Source: Prochlorococcus sp. AG-459-N19
GTDB taxonomy: Bacteria > Cyanobacteriota > Cyanobacteriia > PCC-6307 > Cyanobiaceae
Assembly: GCA_003209375.1 (NCBI GenBank)
Contig: QCRF01000002.1
Location: 55,992 to 119,991 of the forward strand
Length of the DNA: 64,000 nucleotides
Reading direction: 5' to 3'
Shown: piece by piece, positions 27,733-36,069 of the stretch
Layout: each line of letters opens with the position of its first letter
Position numbering within the stretch: the stretch's first letter is position 1
Made by a program: the position numbers and the translations under genes
Notes under the pieces: generated by a model
Told to the model about the DNA's origin: nothing
Seen by the model: the letters and a program-made list of their open reading frames with translations, nothing else
Databases searched by the model: none

Positions 27733-28424
27733 AACAACAAATTTTTCATAAGTTAATACTAAAAGATTTCTTTATAATCTTCAAGATTTCCAATACTCTA
27801 GATCATTGATAGAGGATATTCATATATTTCTATTGAAAGTATAAAAATTAATATTTAAAACATTTTAAATTTTCGTAAAAAAGAATTTTAGAAAAAATGT
27901 AAAATTCTTTGATTTTGTTAAGACTGTACTGTGGAGGTTAATATTTACTTGTTAGTCTGCTCAGACTTTTTTTATTATTTTTGTAAACAATTAAATTTTT
28001 ATATTATTTTCAACCAAAATTCTATAAGTAATTTATTAAAAAGAAATAATGTTTTACCTCTAAAAAATTGTAATAATTATGAAAGAATTTATTAATAATG
28101 GTTGACCATAAAGAGTATTGGGAAATTATTTAAAACTTAAACCTTAAAAATGTAGAAATTCTTAAAGAATAAAGACATATTAATGCTTTTAAAAAATATG
28201 AAACCAAAAGTTATGCTTTATAAAATAGATGACTGAGCAACTTAAAACTGAAGTGAAAATTATGGAACTTCAATATAATAAAAAATAAAAAATTTTAAAA
28301 GTGATTTTGGATTTGGCCATTTTTAAAAAAGATTTAGATTTTTATTGTAATGAGGTTTACAATACAACTATAAAGGGATTTAATGATGAAGGATTTTAGC
28401 TAGAAAATTGATTTATTCTTAAAT
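27733..28424. other. Large divergent gap between leg run and aldolase gene, with remnants
   Basis: Nearly 700 bases without an intact gene separate the two divergent cassettes. It contains an intrinsic terminator at 27953-27972 (entered separately) and a TATAAT hexamer at 27773-27778. It also holds a plus-strand stretch of broken coding sequence at about 28095-28410, whose fragments (VDHKEYWEII, HINAFKKYETKSYALYK, DFGFGHFKKDLDFYCNEVY) are interrupted by stops. I could not assign the broken gene to a family. Promoters for both flanking runs presumably lie here. Confidence 0.5.
27953..27972 (+). terminator. Orphan intrinsic terminator (possible small-RNA 3' end)
   Basis: AGTCT GCTC AGACT forms a five-base-pair stem with a four-base loop, followed directly by seven T. 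No plus-strand gene lies upstream for over 6 kb, so it could end a small RNA or belong to deleted DNA. A TATAAT at 27773-27778 lies about 180 bases upstream on the same strand. Confidence 0.6.
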
Positions 28425-30062
28425 TTGCATAAAATAATGAAAAATATTCCTGATAAAATTAAACCTAAAATTATTGATTGTACCCTTCGTGATGGTGGTT
28501 ACTATAATAATTGGGACTTTGATATAGAACTAATTAGAAAATATATTAATGCAGTTCAAAGGGCAGGGGTCGATTATGTTGAGTTAGGATATAGAACCAA
28601 AAATAACTCAGGTTATTTCGGACCTTTAGCATACACAACTGAAGATTTTATTGAAGAATTAAATATTAATAAATCAATAAAACTTGGAGTAATGATAAAT
28701 TCTTCTGAGTTAATTCAAAGTAAAAATATTGAAAAAGACATAAGAATTTTATTTCCTTTTTCAAAAGAAACTTCTAAAATTTCTTTGGTTAGAATTGCTT
28801 GCAAATTTAATGAAATTGAAATAGCTTTTAAAGCTGGAAAATTATTAAAAAGTTATGGATTTAAAGTTTGTATAAATTTGATGCAGATATCTTCAATAAA
28901 AGAGAAAGAACTTAATAAGTTTGGTGAATATGGGAAAATTTATAAACCTGATGTTCTTTTTATAGGAGATAGTACTGGAACACTTATGCCTGAAAAAATT
29001 ATAAATATATACAACGCATTAAGGATTCATTGGAAAGGAGAAATTGGCATTCATGCGCACGATAATATGCGAAGGGCTTTAATAAATACTATTGAAGCAT
29101 ATAGAAACGGATTCATATGGCTTGATAGTACTGTCCAAGGGATGGGGAGAGGACCAGGCAATACAAAGACAGAAGATTTAGTCTTTGAAATACTGGATAT
29201 AAATCATAAAAATATTGACTTTTTGCCCCTTATTGATTTGGTTCAAAAAGAATTTTTCAACTTAAAACAAAAATATAAATGGGGTTCAAATCCCTTCTAT
29301 TATCTTTCAGGTAAAAACGAGTTACATCCAACTTATATACAGAATATGTTAGATGATAAATCTTATAGGAATGAAGATATATATGCATCTATTAAAGAAT
29401 TAACTAAAAATAAAAGCATAAACTTTAAAGAAAGTAAATTACAAAATAGTAGAATTTATTACAACAAAAAGATTGATGGAGAGTGGAATCCCATACAAGA
29501 GTTTATGAATAAAGAAGTTCTGCTTTTGGCGCCAGGTGAGTCAATTAATATCCACAAAAATGCAATTCAAAAATTTATTATTAAATACTCCCCGTTAGTG
29601 GTTGCTCTAAATATCCTAAATAACATTGATGATAATTTAATCAATTTTAGAATTGCATGTCATCCAATACGTATTTTTTCAGATTTACCAAAATATAAAT
29701 TATTTAGACAGCCCTTAATTACACCCAAAAAACAACTATTGAAATGGTCGGGAAACTCTCTTAAATTTCCAATATTAGATTTTGGAATTAAAGTCCAAGA
29801 AAATGTATTTGAATTTCGAGAAAAATCTTGCACCATTCCTTCCCCCCTTGTGATGGCATACTCTTTGGCTGTGTTAAATTCTGGAAAAGCTAAAAAAATT
29901 TTTTGTGTTGGATTTGACGGATATGATTATGGAGATCCAAGACAATCTGAGGTTGATTCAATTTGGGAAGCTTATTTTGGATGTTCTGATTATGCAGAAA
30001 TTATTTCACTGACTAACACATATCATAAAATTCCAAAAAGTAGTGTTTATAGCTATTTATAG
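28425..30062 (+). CDS. DRE-TIM aldolase fused to a C-terminal glycosyltransferase-like (DUF115/MptE-like) domain
   Basis: A 545-residue two-domain protein. The N-terminal domain (about residues 12-265) belongs to the HMG-CoA lyase/4-hydroxy-2-oxovalerate aldolase family. DCTLRDGGYYNNWDF supplies the Arg-Asp pair, GIHAHDNMRRA the HxH metal ligands, and GMGRGPGNTKTE the glycine loop. Such enzymes form or break C-C bonds next to a keto acid. The C-terminal domain starts near residue 364 with LLLAPGESINIHKNA and ends with a KKIFCVGFDGYDYG block, resembling the MptE/Maf (DUF115) and sialyltransferase-like folds; this similarity is by eye. The kdsB-like gene starts 10 bases after its stop, and a HAD gene follows. 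A role in making an unusual ulosonic acid is inferred. Confidence 0.75.
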   Translation: MHKIMKNIPDKIKPKIIDCTLRDGGYYNNWDFDIELIRKYINAVQRAGVDYVELGYRTKNNSGYFGPLAYTTEDFIEELNINKSIKLGVMINSSELIQSKNIEKDIRILFPFSKETSKISLVRIACKFNEIEIAFKAGKLLKSYGFKVCINLMQISSIKEKELNKFGEYGKIYKPDVLFIGDSTGTLMPEKIINIYNALRIHWKGEIGIHAHDNMRRALINTIEAYRNGFIWLDSTVQGMGRGPGNTKTEDLVFEILDINHKNIDFLPLIDLVQKEFFNLKQKYKWGSNPFYYLSGKNELHPTYIQNMLDDKSYRNEDIYASIKELTKNKSINFKESKLQNSRIYYNKKIDGEWNPIQEFMNKEVLLLAPGESINIHKNAIQKFIIKYSPLVVALNILNNIDDNLINFRIACHPIRIFSDLPKYKLFRQPLITPKKQLLKWSGNSLKFPILDFGIKVQENVFEFREKSCTIPSPLVMAYSLAVLNSGKAKKIFCVGFDGYDYGDPRQSEVDSIWEAYFGCSDYAEIISLTNTYHKIPKSSVYSYL

Positions 30063-30072
30063 CTTTTATATT

Positions 30073-30816
30073 ATGAGTGATACTTGCATTATTATTCCTG
30101 CGAGATTCAAATCCAGTAGGTTTCCTGGGAAACCACTTGTAAAGCTATTAAATAAATCAATGATTTTAAGAGTAGCTGAATTAGCTTGCAAAACCATGAA
30201 AAAAGAAGATATATATATTGCCACCGATGACGATAAGATTGAAAGAGAAATTATAGATAATGGATTTCAATGTATTAAAACTCTACAAAAAGCAATAACT
30301 GGTACTGACCGAGTTGCATTAGCCTCTGAAAATTTAAACTATAAGTTCTTTATAAATATACAAGGTGACGAGCCCTTAGTTGACCCAAAGGATATTCAAA
30401 AATGTATTAACTATAAAAAAAAGTTCCCTCACTATGTAATAAATGGTTATTGTTATGTAGGCAAAAATGAAAAAGTTATTTCTAGAAATATTCCAAAATT
30501 AGTAACTGATAAAAATGACAATCTTTTATATATTTCAAGGGCTATTATTCCAGCACAAAAAGAAAATAAATCAAATCATTTTAAAAATTTTAAAAAACAA
30601 GTTTGCATATATGGCTTCACAAAAAATGAATTAAGAAAATTCCACAGCTATGGAAGGAAAACAAACTTAGAGGAAATGGAAGATATAGAAATCTTAAGAT
30701 TTCTTGAGCTAGGTATGAAAGTAAAAATGTTTAAGTGCAAAGAAGGGTCATTGGCAGTTGATGTACCTTCAGATGTCAAAAAAGTAGAAAAAGAGCTGCT
30801 CAAAAAGAATATATAA
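30073..30816 (+). CDS. CMP-Kdo synthetase-like cytidylyltransferase
   Basis: A 247-residue KdsB-family enzyme: IIIPARFKSSRFPGKPL at the N-terminus, IYIATDDDKI, TGTDRVALA, the NIQGDEPLV metal motif near residue 95, LLYISRAIIP and CIYGFTKNELRKF. The C-terminal ELGMKVKM and AVDVPSDVKK also match. I chose the ATG at 30073 because the homology begins there. A GTG at 30043 would add ten unsupported residues inside the aldolase gene. KdsB activates Kdo for LPS, but no kdsA, kdsD or Kdo transferase is in the window, and marine picocyanobacterial LPS is reported to lack Kdo. The partner aldolase suggests a different 3-deoxy-ulosonic acid substrate. Confidence 0.85.
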   Translation: MSDTCIIIPARFKSSRFPGKPLVKLLNKSMILRVAELACKTMKKEDIYIATDDDKIEREIIDNGFQCIKTLQKAITGTDRVALASENLNYKFFINIQGDEPLVDPKDIQKCINYKKKFPHYVINGYCYVGKNEKVISRNIPKLVTDKNDNLLYISRAIIPAQKENKSNHFKNFKKQVCIYGFTKNELRKFHSYGRKTNLEEMEDIEILRFLELGMKVKMFKCKEGSLAVDVPSDVKKVEKELLKKNI

Positions 30817-30819
30817 TTT

Positions 30820-31470
30820 ATGAAAAATTATTCTCATATTTTCTTTGATTGCGACGGGGTAATATTAAATTCAAATAAAGTAAAAACAAATGCTTTCTAT
30901 AAAATCGCACTTGAATATGGTGAAGAAAAAGCAAAAAAACTTTTAAACTATCATATTCAAAATGGAGGTATTTCTAGGTACAAAAAGATTAAATATTTTC
31001 AAGAAAATATTTTAAAAAACAAAGATTTAGATACTTACCAAAAATTACTTAATTATTATTCAGAGATATTAAAAAAAGAACTATTAAAAACAGAAATATC
31101 TCATGGGATTTTTAAAATAAAACAATTCTTTCCAGATTCAAAATTAGCCGTTGTCTCAGGTTCTGACCAGAAAGAATTAGTTTGGTTATTTAAAAAACTC
31201 AAAATTGATTATATTTTTGATATGGGTATATTTGGAAGTCCAAAATCTAAAAAAGAAATTTTTTATCAGCTTTTTCAAAATTCGACAGATATTTCCGGTT
31301 CAATTTTTTTAGGGGATAGTAAATATGACTTTGAAGTTTCAAAATTATATGGTTTAGATTTTGCTTTTATAACTGAATGGACTGAGGTTCAAGATTGGCT
31401 TATTTTTACCAAAAAAAATAATATTAAAACATATTCAAATATTTCAGATTTTTTAAAAAACCATAAGTAA
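30820..31470 (+). CDS. HAD-superfamily (subfamily IA) phosphatase
   Basis: A 216-residue haloacid-dehalogenase-like hydrolase. Motif I is FFDCDGVILNSN near residues 8-19, with a helical cap next. Motif II is LAVVSGSDQ near residue 106, the motif III lysine lies in GSPKSKKEIF, and motif IV is IFLGDSKYDFEVS near residue 163. It starts three bases after the kdsB-like stop. By analogy with KdsC, which dephosphorylates Kdo-8-phosphate, it could dephosphorylate the ulosonic-acid phosphate before CMP activation. The fold is different from KdsC, which lacks a cap. Confidence 0.85.
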   Translation: MKNYSHIFFDCDGVILNSNKVKTNAFYKIALEYGEEKAKKLLNYHIQNGGISRYKKIKYFQENILKNKDLDTYQKLLNYYSEILKKELLKTEISHGIFKIKQFFPDSKLAVVSGSDQKELVWLFKKLKIDYIFDMGIFGSPKSKKEIFYQLFQNSTDISGSIFLGDSKYDFEVSKLYGLDFAFITEWTEVQDWLIFTKKNNIKTYSNISDFLKNHK

Positions 31471-31498
31471 GATTTTCTTATAATACTAATATAATCTA

Positions 31499-32611
31499 AT
31501 GAAAAGAAAAAAAAGAAATATCCATATAATACCAAGCTTAGGCTATGGAGGGGCAGAATCATTTTTGCTTAGACTAATTCCTTTAATGGATGAAGAAAAT
31601 ATAGTTATAACTCTCTATCAAACACAATATGACAAAGCAAGAATTAAAGATAACAAAGCAGAATATTTAACTCTTGATCCATTTAGAACATCAATTAAAG
31701 ATATAAAATACTTTCTTAAAATAATTTTTTCCTTAAATGAAAATGATACTATATTATCTTGGCTCTATATCGCTGACTTATTTGCATCTTTTTTAAAGAT
31801 ATTATTTTTTTGGAAAAAATTCCAAATTATATGGAATATCAGAAATACTGTTATCAGCATTAATGAATATTCTTTTATTGCATTTATATCATTTACTATT
31901 TTACGAATATTTTTAATGCATATTCCTCAAAGAATAATATTTAATTCAAAAGAATCAATGCTGCAACATTTTAAAAAGGGTTATGATAAGAAAAAGTCCA
32001 AAGTTATATATAATGGATTTACTAGATATGTATCAATAAAAAAAATTAAAAATAATAAATTTAATATTGTTTGTGTAGCGAGATATCATCCCCAAAAAAA
32101 TCATGAGTTATTATTCCAATCAATAGCAAAATTTAAGCAAATTTATAGTTTTGATTTCAAGCTACATCTCGTAGGGAAAGGTTTAAATAAAAACAACTTA
32201 ATACTAATAAAACATTTAAAAAAATTAAATATTTATCAAAATGTCATTCTTTATGGTCTTATCTATCCAACCTCTGTTCATGAATTGTTCTCCAAAAGTG
32301 ATATATCTCTTCTTCTCTCCTCTTATGGAGAAAGCTTTCCAAATGTTATTGCTGAATCAATGTTATATGGTACTTTCCCTATAGCCACAAATATTGGGGA
32401 TACAAAATCCATAATTAGGGATTTCGGAGAAACTGTCTCAAAAAACTCTTCTGCCAAGGAAATAGCTAACTTAATTTATAAATATTATCTTTTTAAAAAT
32501 AATGATTTTGAAAAATGGAAAATAAGGCAAAAAGAATGCCAGGATTTTGCAAATAATAGATTTAGCATTGAAAATTCTGCAAATAAATTCAAAGAAATTA
32601 TTTATTCTTAA
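31499..32611 (+). CDS. GT4-family glycosyltransferase
   Basis: A 370-residue GT-B enzyme. The N-terminal domain opens with IHIIPSLGYGGAESFLLRLI, the glycine-rich acceptor loop of the family. The donor domain has IVCVARYHPQKNHELLFQSI near residue 190, then LLSSYGESFPNVIAESMLYG near residue 280 with the E(x7)E catalytic pair, then PIATNIGDTKSIIRD. It is soluble or peripheral. It begins 28 bases after the HAD gene, so it may use the CMP-ulosonate or another donor. Most GT4 enzymes use NDP- rather than CMP-sugars, so the donor is open. Confidence 0.85.
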   Translation: MKRKKRNIHIIPSLGYGGAESFLLRLIPLMDEENIVITLYQTQYDKARIKDNKAEYLTLDPFRTSIKDIKYFLKIIFSLNENDTILSWLYIADLFASFLKILFFWKKFQIIWNIRNTVISINEYSFIAFISFTILRIFLMHIPQRIIFNSKESMLQHFKKGYDKKKSKVIYNGFTRYVSIKKIKNNKFNIVCVARYHPQKNHELLFQSIAKFKQIYSFDFKLHLVGKGLNKNNLILIKHLKKLNIYQNVILYGLIYPTSVHELFSKSDISLLLSSYGESFPNVIAESMLYGTFPIATNIGDTKSIIRDFGETVSKNSSAKEIANLIYKYYLFKNNDFEKWKIRQKECQDFANNRFSIENSANKFKEIIYS

Positions 32612-32671
32612 AAATTTTTAAAGATAGGACTTTTAGCTAATCGAATTTTTATATAATAAAATAAAATTCAT

Positions 32672-34036
32672 ATGGTCCGTACGAATAAAAAGTTAATTTT
32701 ATACGAACTAAATGAGGTGCCTATTAAATTAATAAAGCTTTACTCCGAAATAAGACCTAAGTCCAATATTTCCTATTTACTTAAAAAAGGTAATATCTTA
32801 AAAACTACAACAAATGATAAAGGAGAGTTGCATCCATGGAGTACTTGGCCAACAGTACATAGAGGAGTAACCAATGAGAAGCATAAAATATATTTTATCA
32901 ATCAGGATTTAACAAAAGCAAAAAAATGGCCCCCTATATGGGAAATATTGGCTAATAAGAAAGTTTCAATCGGTATTTTTGGATCTCTTCAATCATATCC
33001 ACCATATATAAATAGAAATACAAAGTTTTATCTACCGGATACTTTTTCACCAGCTGCTGATGCTTATCCCAAAGATTTGATAGCTTTTCAGAAATTCAAC
33101 CTAAATCTTGTTAATAAAAATAAAGCTCTTCCAGGAAAATTTTCTTTATTAGACTTCAGAAACTTCATAAAACTATTAATTCTTAGATACATTAAATTCA
33201 ATTCAATTTTAAGAATAATAATACATTTAATACAAGAAGCTATTTATGCAAGATATCGAAAGAGAAGATCACTTATGCAATCAATACTATCGTTCGATGT
33301 TTATGAAAAATATCTTCTTATAAATCAACCTGAATTTTCAACATATTTTACTAATCATGTGGCAGGTATGATGCATAGATACTGGGATTACTTATTTAAA
33401 AATAAATCAAACTCAAAAGAGAATTTGTTTAATAAAAATTCACTTATCGAAGCTATGGATATTTCAGATTTACAGATAGGAAAACTTTTAAAAATATCAG
33501 AATCTCATAATTATGATTTACTAATACTTAGTAGTATGGGACAGGATTCAATAGATTGGGGTGATTATATACCAGAGTTATTCATAGGTGATATTAAAAA
33601 ACTTATAAAGGTATTAGATTTAAATGTTGATAACTATAAGTTATTACCGGCTATGCAACCAGATCTTTGTATAGAGTGTAAAGATGTGAAGTCAAAAATT
33701 GAATTAGAAAAAAATATCATGAATATTAAGTCAATTAATGGTGAATCAATTCTTCCAGTAAGATATAAAAACCAAGGATTAAAACTAAACATTTCTATTC
33801 AAAAATCTTTGTCAACGGTACAAAATAAATTTATATTATTCAAAAATAAAAGGCTTTCATTGAAAACTTTAGGAATAGAAGTTATAAAAAGAGATAAAGG
33901 AACTGGATATCATATTAAAGAAGGGACATTATTATTTAAAGGATCTAAATTAGAGAAAATATTTAAAAATAAAGAACAAATAATTGAGACAAATAAAATA
34001 CATAATATTATTCTTAATTTCTTCAATATTAAATAG
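32672..34036 (+). CDS. Divergent alkaline-phosphatase-superfamily protein, copy 2
   Basis: A 454-residue paralogue of the protein at 14329. Collinear blocks are KKLILYELNEVP at the N-terminus and HPWSTWPTVHRGVTNEKHKI near residues 54-73 (putative nucleophile Ser or Thr). PPIWEILANKKVSIGIFGS, FYLPDTFSP, NHVAGMMHRYWD, LLILSSMGQDS and TGYHIKEG follow; the last includes the histidine expected at the C-terminal metal site. The pattern fits phosphodiesterase/phosphomutase-like members with altered metal ligands. No signal peptide is visible. It sits among glycosyltransferase and SDR genes, with the next SDR gene starting 6 bases after its stop. Substrate unknown. Confidence 0.62.
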   Translation: MVRTNKKLILYELNEVPIKLIKLYSEIRPKSNISYLLKKGNILKTTTNDKGELHPWSTWPTVHRGVTNEKHKIYFINQDLTKAKKWPPIWEILANKKVSIGIFGSLQSYPPYINRNTKFYLPDTFSPAADAYPKDLIAFQKFNLNLVNKNKALPGKFSLLDFRNFIKLLILRYIKFNSILRIIIHLIQEAIYARYRKRRSLMQSILSFDVYEKYLLINQPEFSTYFTNHVAGMMHRYWDYLFKNKSNSKENLFNKNSLIEAMDISDLQIGKLLKISESHNYDLLILSSMGQDSIDWGDYIPELFIGDIKKLIKVLDLNVDNYKLLPAMQPDLCIECKDVKSKIELEKNIMNIKSINGESILPVRYKNQGLKLNISIQKSLSTVQNKFILFKNKRLSLKTLGIEVIKRDKGTGYHIKEGTLLFKGSKLEKIFKNKEQIIETNKIHNIILNFFNIK

Positions 34037-34042
34037 CAGTTA

Positions 34043-34855
34043 ATGAAAAACATCATTATTCTTGGGAGTACTGGAAAGCTAGGGTTTGAATTAAAAGAGT
34101 TTCTTGGGGCTAAAAATAATATATATATAGACCAATTTATAAGTATAGATAAACTTATATCTCTAGATTTTATAACTGAGAATAAAATAAGTTGTATCAT
34201 TAATTGCGTAGGTGCAACAAAAAAAAGTGAATATTTTTTTCATTCAAACTTTTTATTTACAAGTTTTTTATCAGAAAAATTAAAGGCATTCGACTTAAAT
34301 CTATCTCAAAAACTTACTTTGATTCATCTTTCAACCATAGGAGTAAATGCACCATATATGAAATATAATTTTAAAAAACTAACCATAAAACCAATCAAAA
34401 AACAATTTATAAAATATAACTCATATGAATTATCCAAATCCTGTGGAGAATACAATCTCATTAAAAATCTTGAGAATTTAAAAAATACCAAAACTATAAT
34501 TTTGCATCCATCAAATATTATTTTTAAAAAATCTTTATTTTTAAAAAAACTGAAGATTTTTCTCACAATTTTTCCACTAAAAATAAGTAAAGTAAGAAAA
34601 TTGCCAATTACTCCTATCGAATTTTTATTAAAGTCAATATCTAAAATAATTTATAGTACCTCAAAACAATCTCTTGAAATAAAAACAGTATATAAAAGGG
34701 AAAGAGTTTATGATTTGTTCAAAATTTATTCTTATATTTCGTTTTTGAAGATTAAAGTACCTTATTCTTTATTAGAAAATTTAATAAAAACTCTACCTGA
34801 AATATTTTTCATACAACAGTTAAAAAGATTTATGATATTTATTTTTGTTCTATAA
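34043..34855 (+). CDS. Extended SDR-family NAD(P)-dependent sugar epimerase/reductase-like protein
   Basis: A 270-residue protein starting IIILGSTGKLGFELKEF, a GxxGxxG-type nucleotide loop (here STGKLG). LIHLSTIGVNAP is at the catalytic Ser/Thr strand and NSYELSKSCGEY carries YxxxK near residue 133. It is somewhat shorter than typical sugar SDRs and strongly basic in the C-terminal third. The sequence between the Ser and Tyr motifs and the RYD-like substrate loops is not close to any family I can name. It is directly abutted by the GT4 at 34856 (stop TAA then ATG), showing tight coupling. Confidence 0.7.
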   Translation: MKNIIILGSTGKLGFELKEFLGAKNNIYIDQFISIDKLISLDFITENKISCIINCVGATKKSEYFFHSNFLFTSFLSEKLKAFDLNLSQKLTLIHLSTIGVNAPYMKYNFKKLTIKPIKKQFIKYNSYELSKSCGEYNLIKNLENLKNTKTIILHPSNIIFKKSLFLKKLKIFLTIFPLKISKVRKLPITPIEFLLKSISKIIYSTSKQSLEIKTVYKRERVYDLFKIYSYISFLKIKVPYSLLENLIKTLPEIFFIQQLKRFMIFIFVL

Positions 34856-35998
34856 ATGAAAAAAGTATTTATCTTAGTCAATGATCCAATATTTGTTTAT
34901 CAACATCTTTTACCAATAATAGATAAATTAAAATATGAATCAAATCTATATATTATTAGTACATATAAAAATAAATTTCAATTAAATTTTAAAAATATAA
35001 AATTTGTAAATGTACCAATAAAAAGAGAACCATCTTTTATTGATATTTACGCATTTCTAAAATTTCTGATTATTAGATTAATTCATAATCCAGATTTGTG
35101 CATCTCTTTCACTCCTAAAGCAGGTTTAATCAATTCCTTAACATCTTTCTCAGGAGGTAAATCATATCATTACTTTACAGGACAAAGATGGGTTAGCCTT
35201 ACTGGTTTAAGAAAAAAATTTCTAAAATTTATTGATAAATTTATAATACTTTGCTCCACAAAGATTTATTGTGATAGTAGATCTCAAGCAAGATTTATAT
35301 CTAAAGAATTAAGCGAAAAAAAAATTGAAATCTTTGGCAAAGGTTCTATATCAGGAGTTAATATAAACAAATTTAATATTACTAAGCAGAAGGCACTCAA
35401 GAATTTAAGAATTATAGATAAACCCCAATCAAAAAAATTATTAGGATTTCTTGAAAATGCGAAAAAGGATAAGCTTAAGATAATATGTTTCGTAGGTAGA
35501 GTTCATAAAGATAAAGGAATAAGAGAATTAATAGATGGCTTTAAATTACATAATAAAAAATTTAAGGATTCATATTTATTAGTAATTGGTCCAAATGAGT
35601 TAGACAATTTAGATTATTTTAAACTTAAAAATCTGAAAAATTCTTTACATATAGATTTCTTCCAACATATCAATTTAATACTAAAATTTGCATTTTGCCT
35701 TATACTACCAAGTTATAGAGAAGGTTTTGGTTCAATAATTATAGAAGCTGCAGCAAGTAAAATTCCAATCATAGCTACTGATATACCAGGGCCAAAAGAC
35801 TTTATAAAGCATATGAATAATGGATTTTTAATAAAGCCAAAAAACAGCGAAGATATCAAAAAAGCGTTAAACTTTTTTAGAGAAAATGAAGAAATTATAA
35901 AAGAATTTTCCAAAAATTCCTTTAAAAAATGTAGTGAAGATTTTTCTGAAGATTATGTTTGCAATTTATTTGTAAAAGAAATCCTTAAAAATATTTAG
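34856..35998 (+). CDS. GT4-family glycosyltransferase (PglA/WbpT-like)
   Basis: A 380-residue GT-B transferase. FILVNDPIFVYQHLLPII opens it, followed by ISFTPKAGLINSL and HYFTGQRWVSLTG, blocks seen in O-antigen GT4 enzymes that elongate lipid-linked diacetamido sugars. The donor domain has IICFVGRVHKDKGIRELIDG near residue 205 and LPSYREGFGSIIIEAAASK near residue 284, with the E(x7)E pair. It starts on the base after the SDR stop. Which sugar it adds is unknown; a HexNAc is plausible by similarity. Confidence 0.85.
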   Translation: MKKVFILVNDPIFVYQHLLPIIDKLKYESNLYIISTYKNKFQLNFKNIKFVNVPIKREPSFIDIYAFLKFLIIRLIHNPDLCISFTPKAGLINSLTSFSGGKSYHYFTGQRWVSLTGLRKKFLKFIDKFIILCSTKIYCDSRSQARFISKELSEKKIEIFGKGSISGVNINKFNITKQKALKNLRIIDKPQSKKLLGFLENAKKDKLKIICFVGRVHKDKGIRELIDGFKLHNKKFKDSYLLVIGPNELDNLDYFKLKNLKNSLHIDFFQHINLILKFAFCLILPSYREGFGSIIIEAAASKIPIIATDIPGPKDFIKHMNNGFLIKPKNSEDIKKALNFFRENEEIIKEFSKNSFKKCSEDFSEDYVCNLFVKEILKNI

Positions 35999-36069
35999 AA
36001 AAATTAATGTCTATAATACTTTTTCTTAATGTATTATTATTTAAGATTTCACGTAGGTGAGTAGATAAA

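Noticed and set aside
30043..30072. Longer start (GTG at 30043) for the KdsB-like gene
   Set aside because: The added ten residues lie inside the aldolase gene and have no family similarity; ATG at 30073 begins exactly at the conserved N-terminus.
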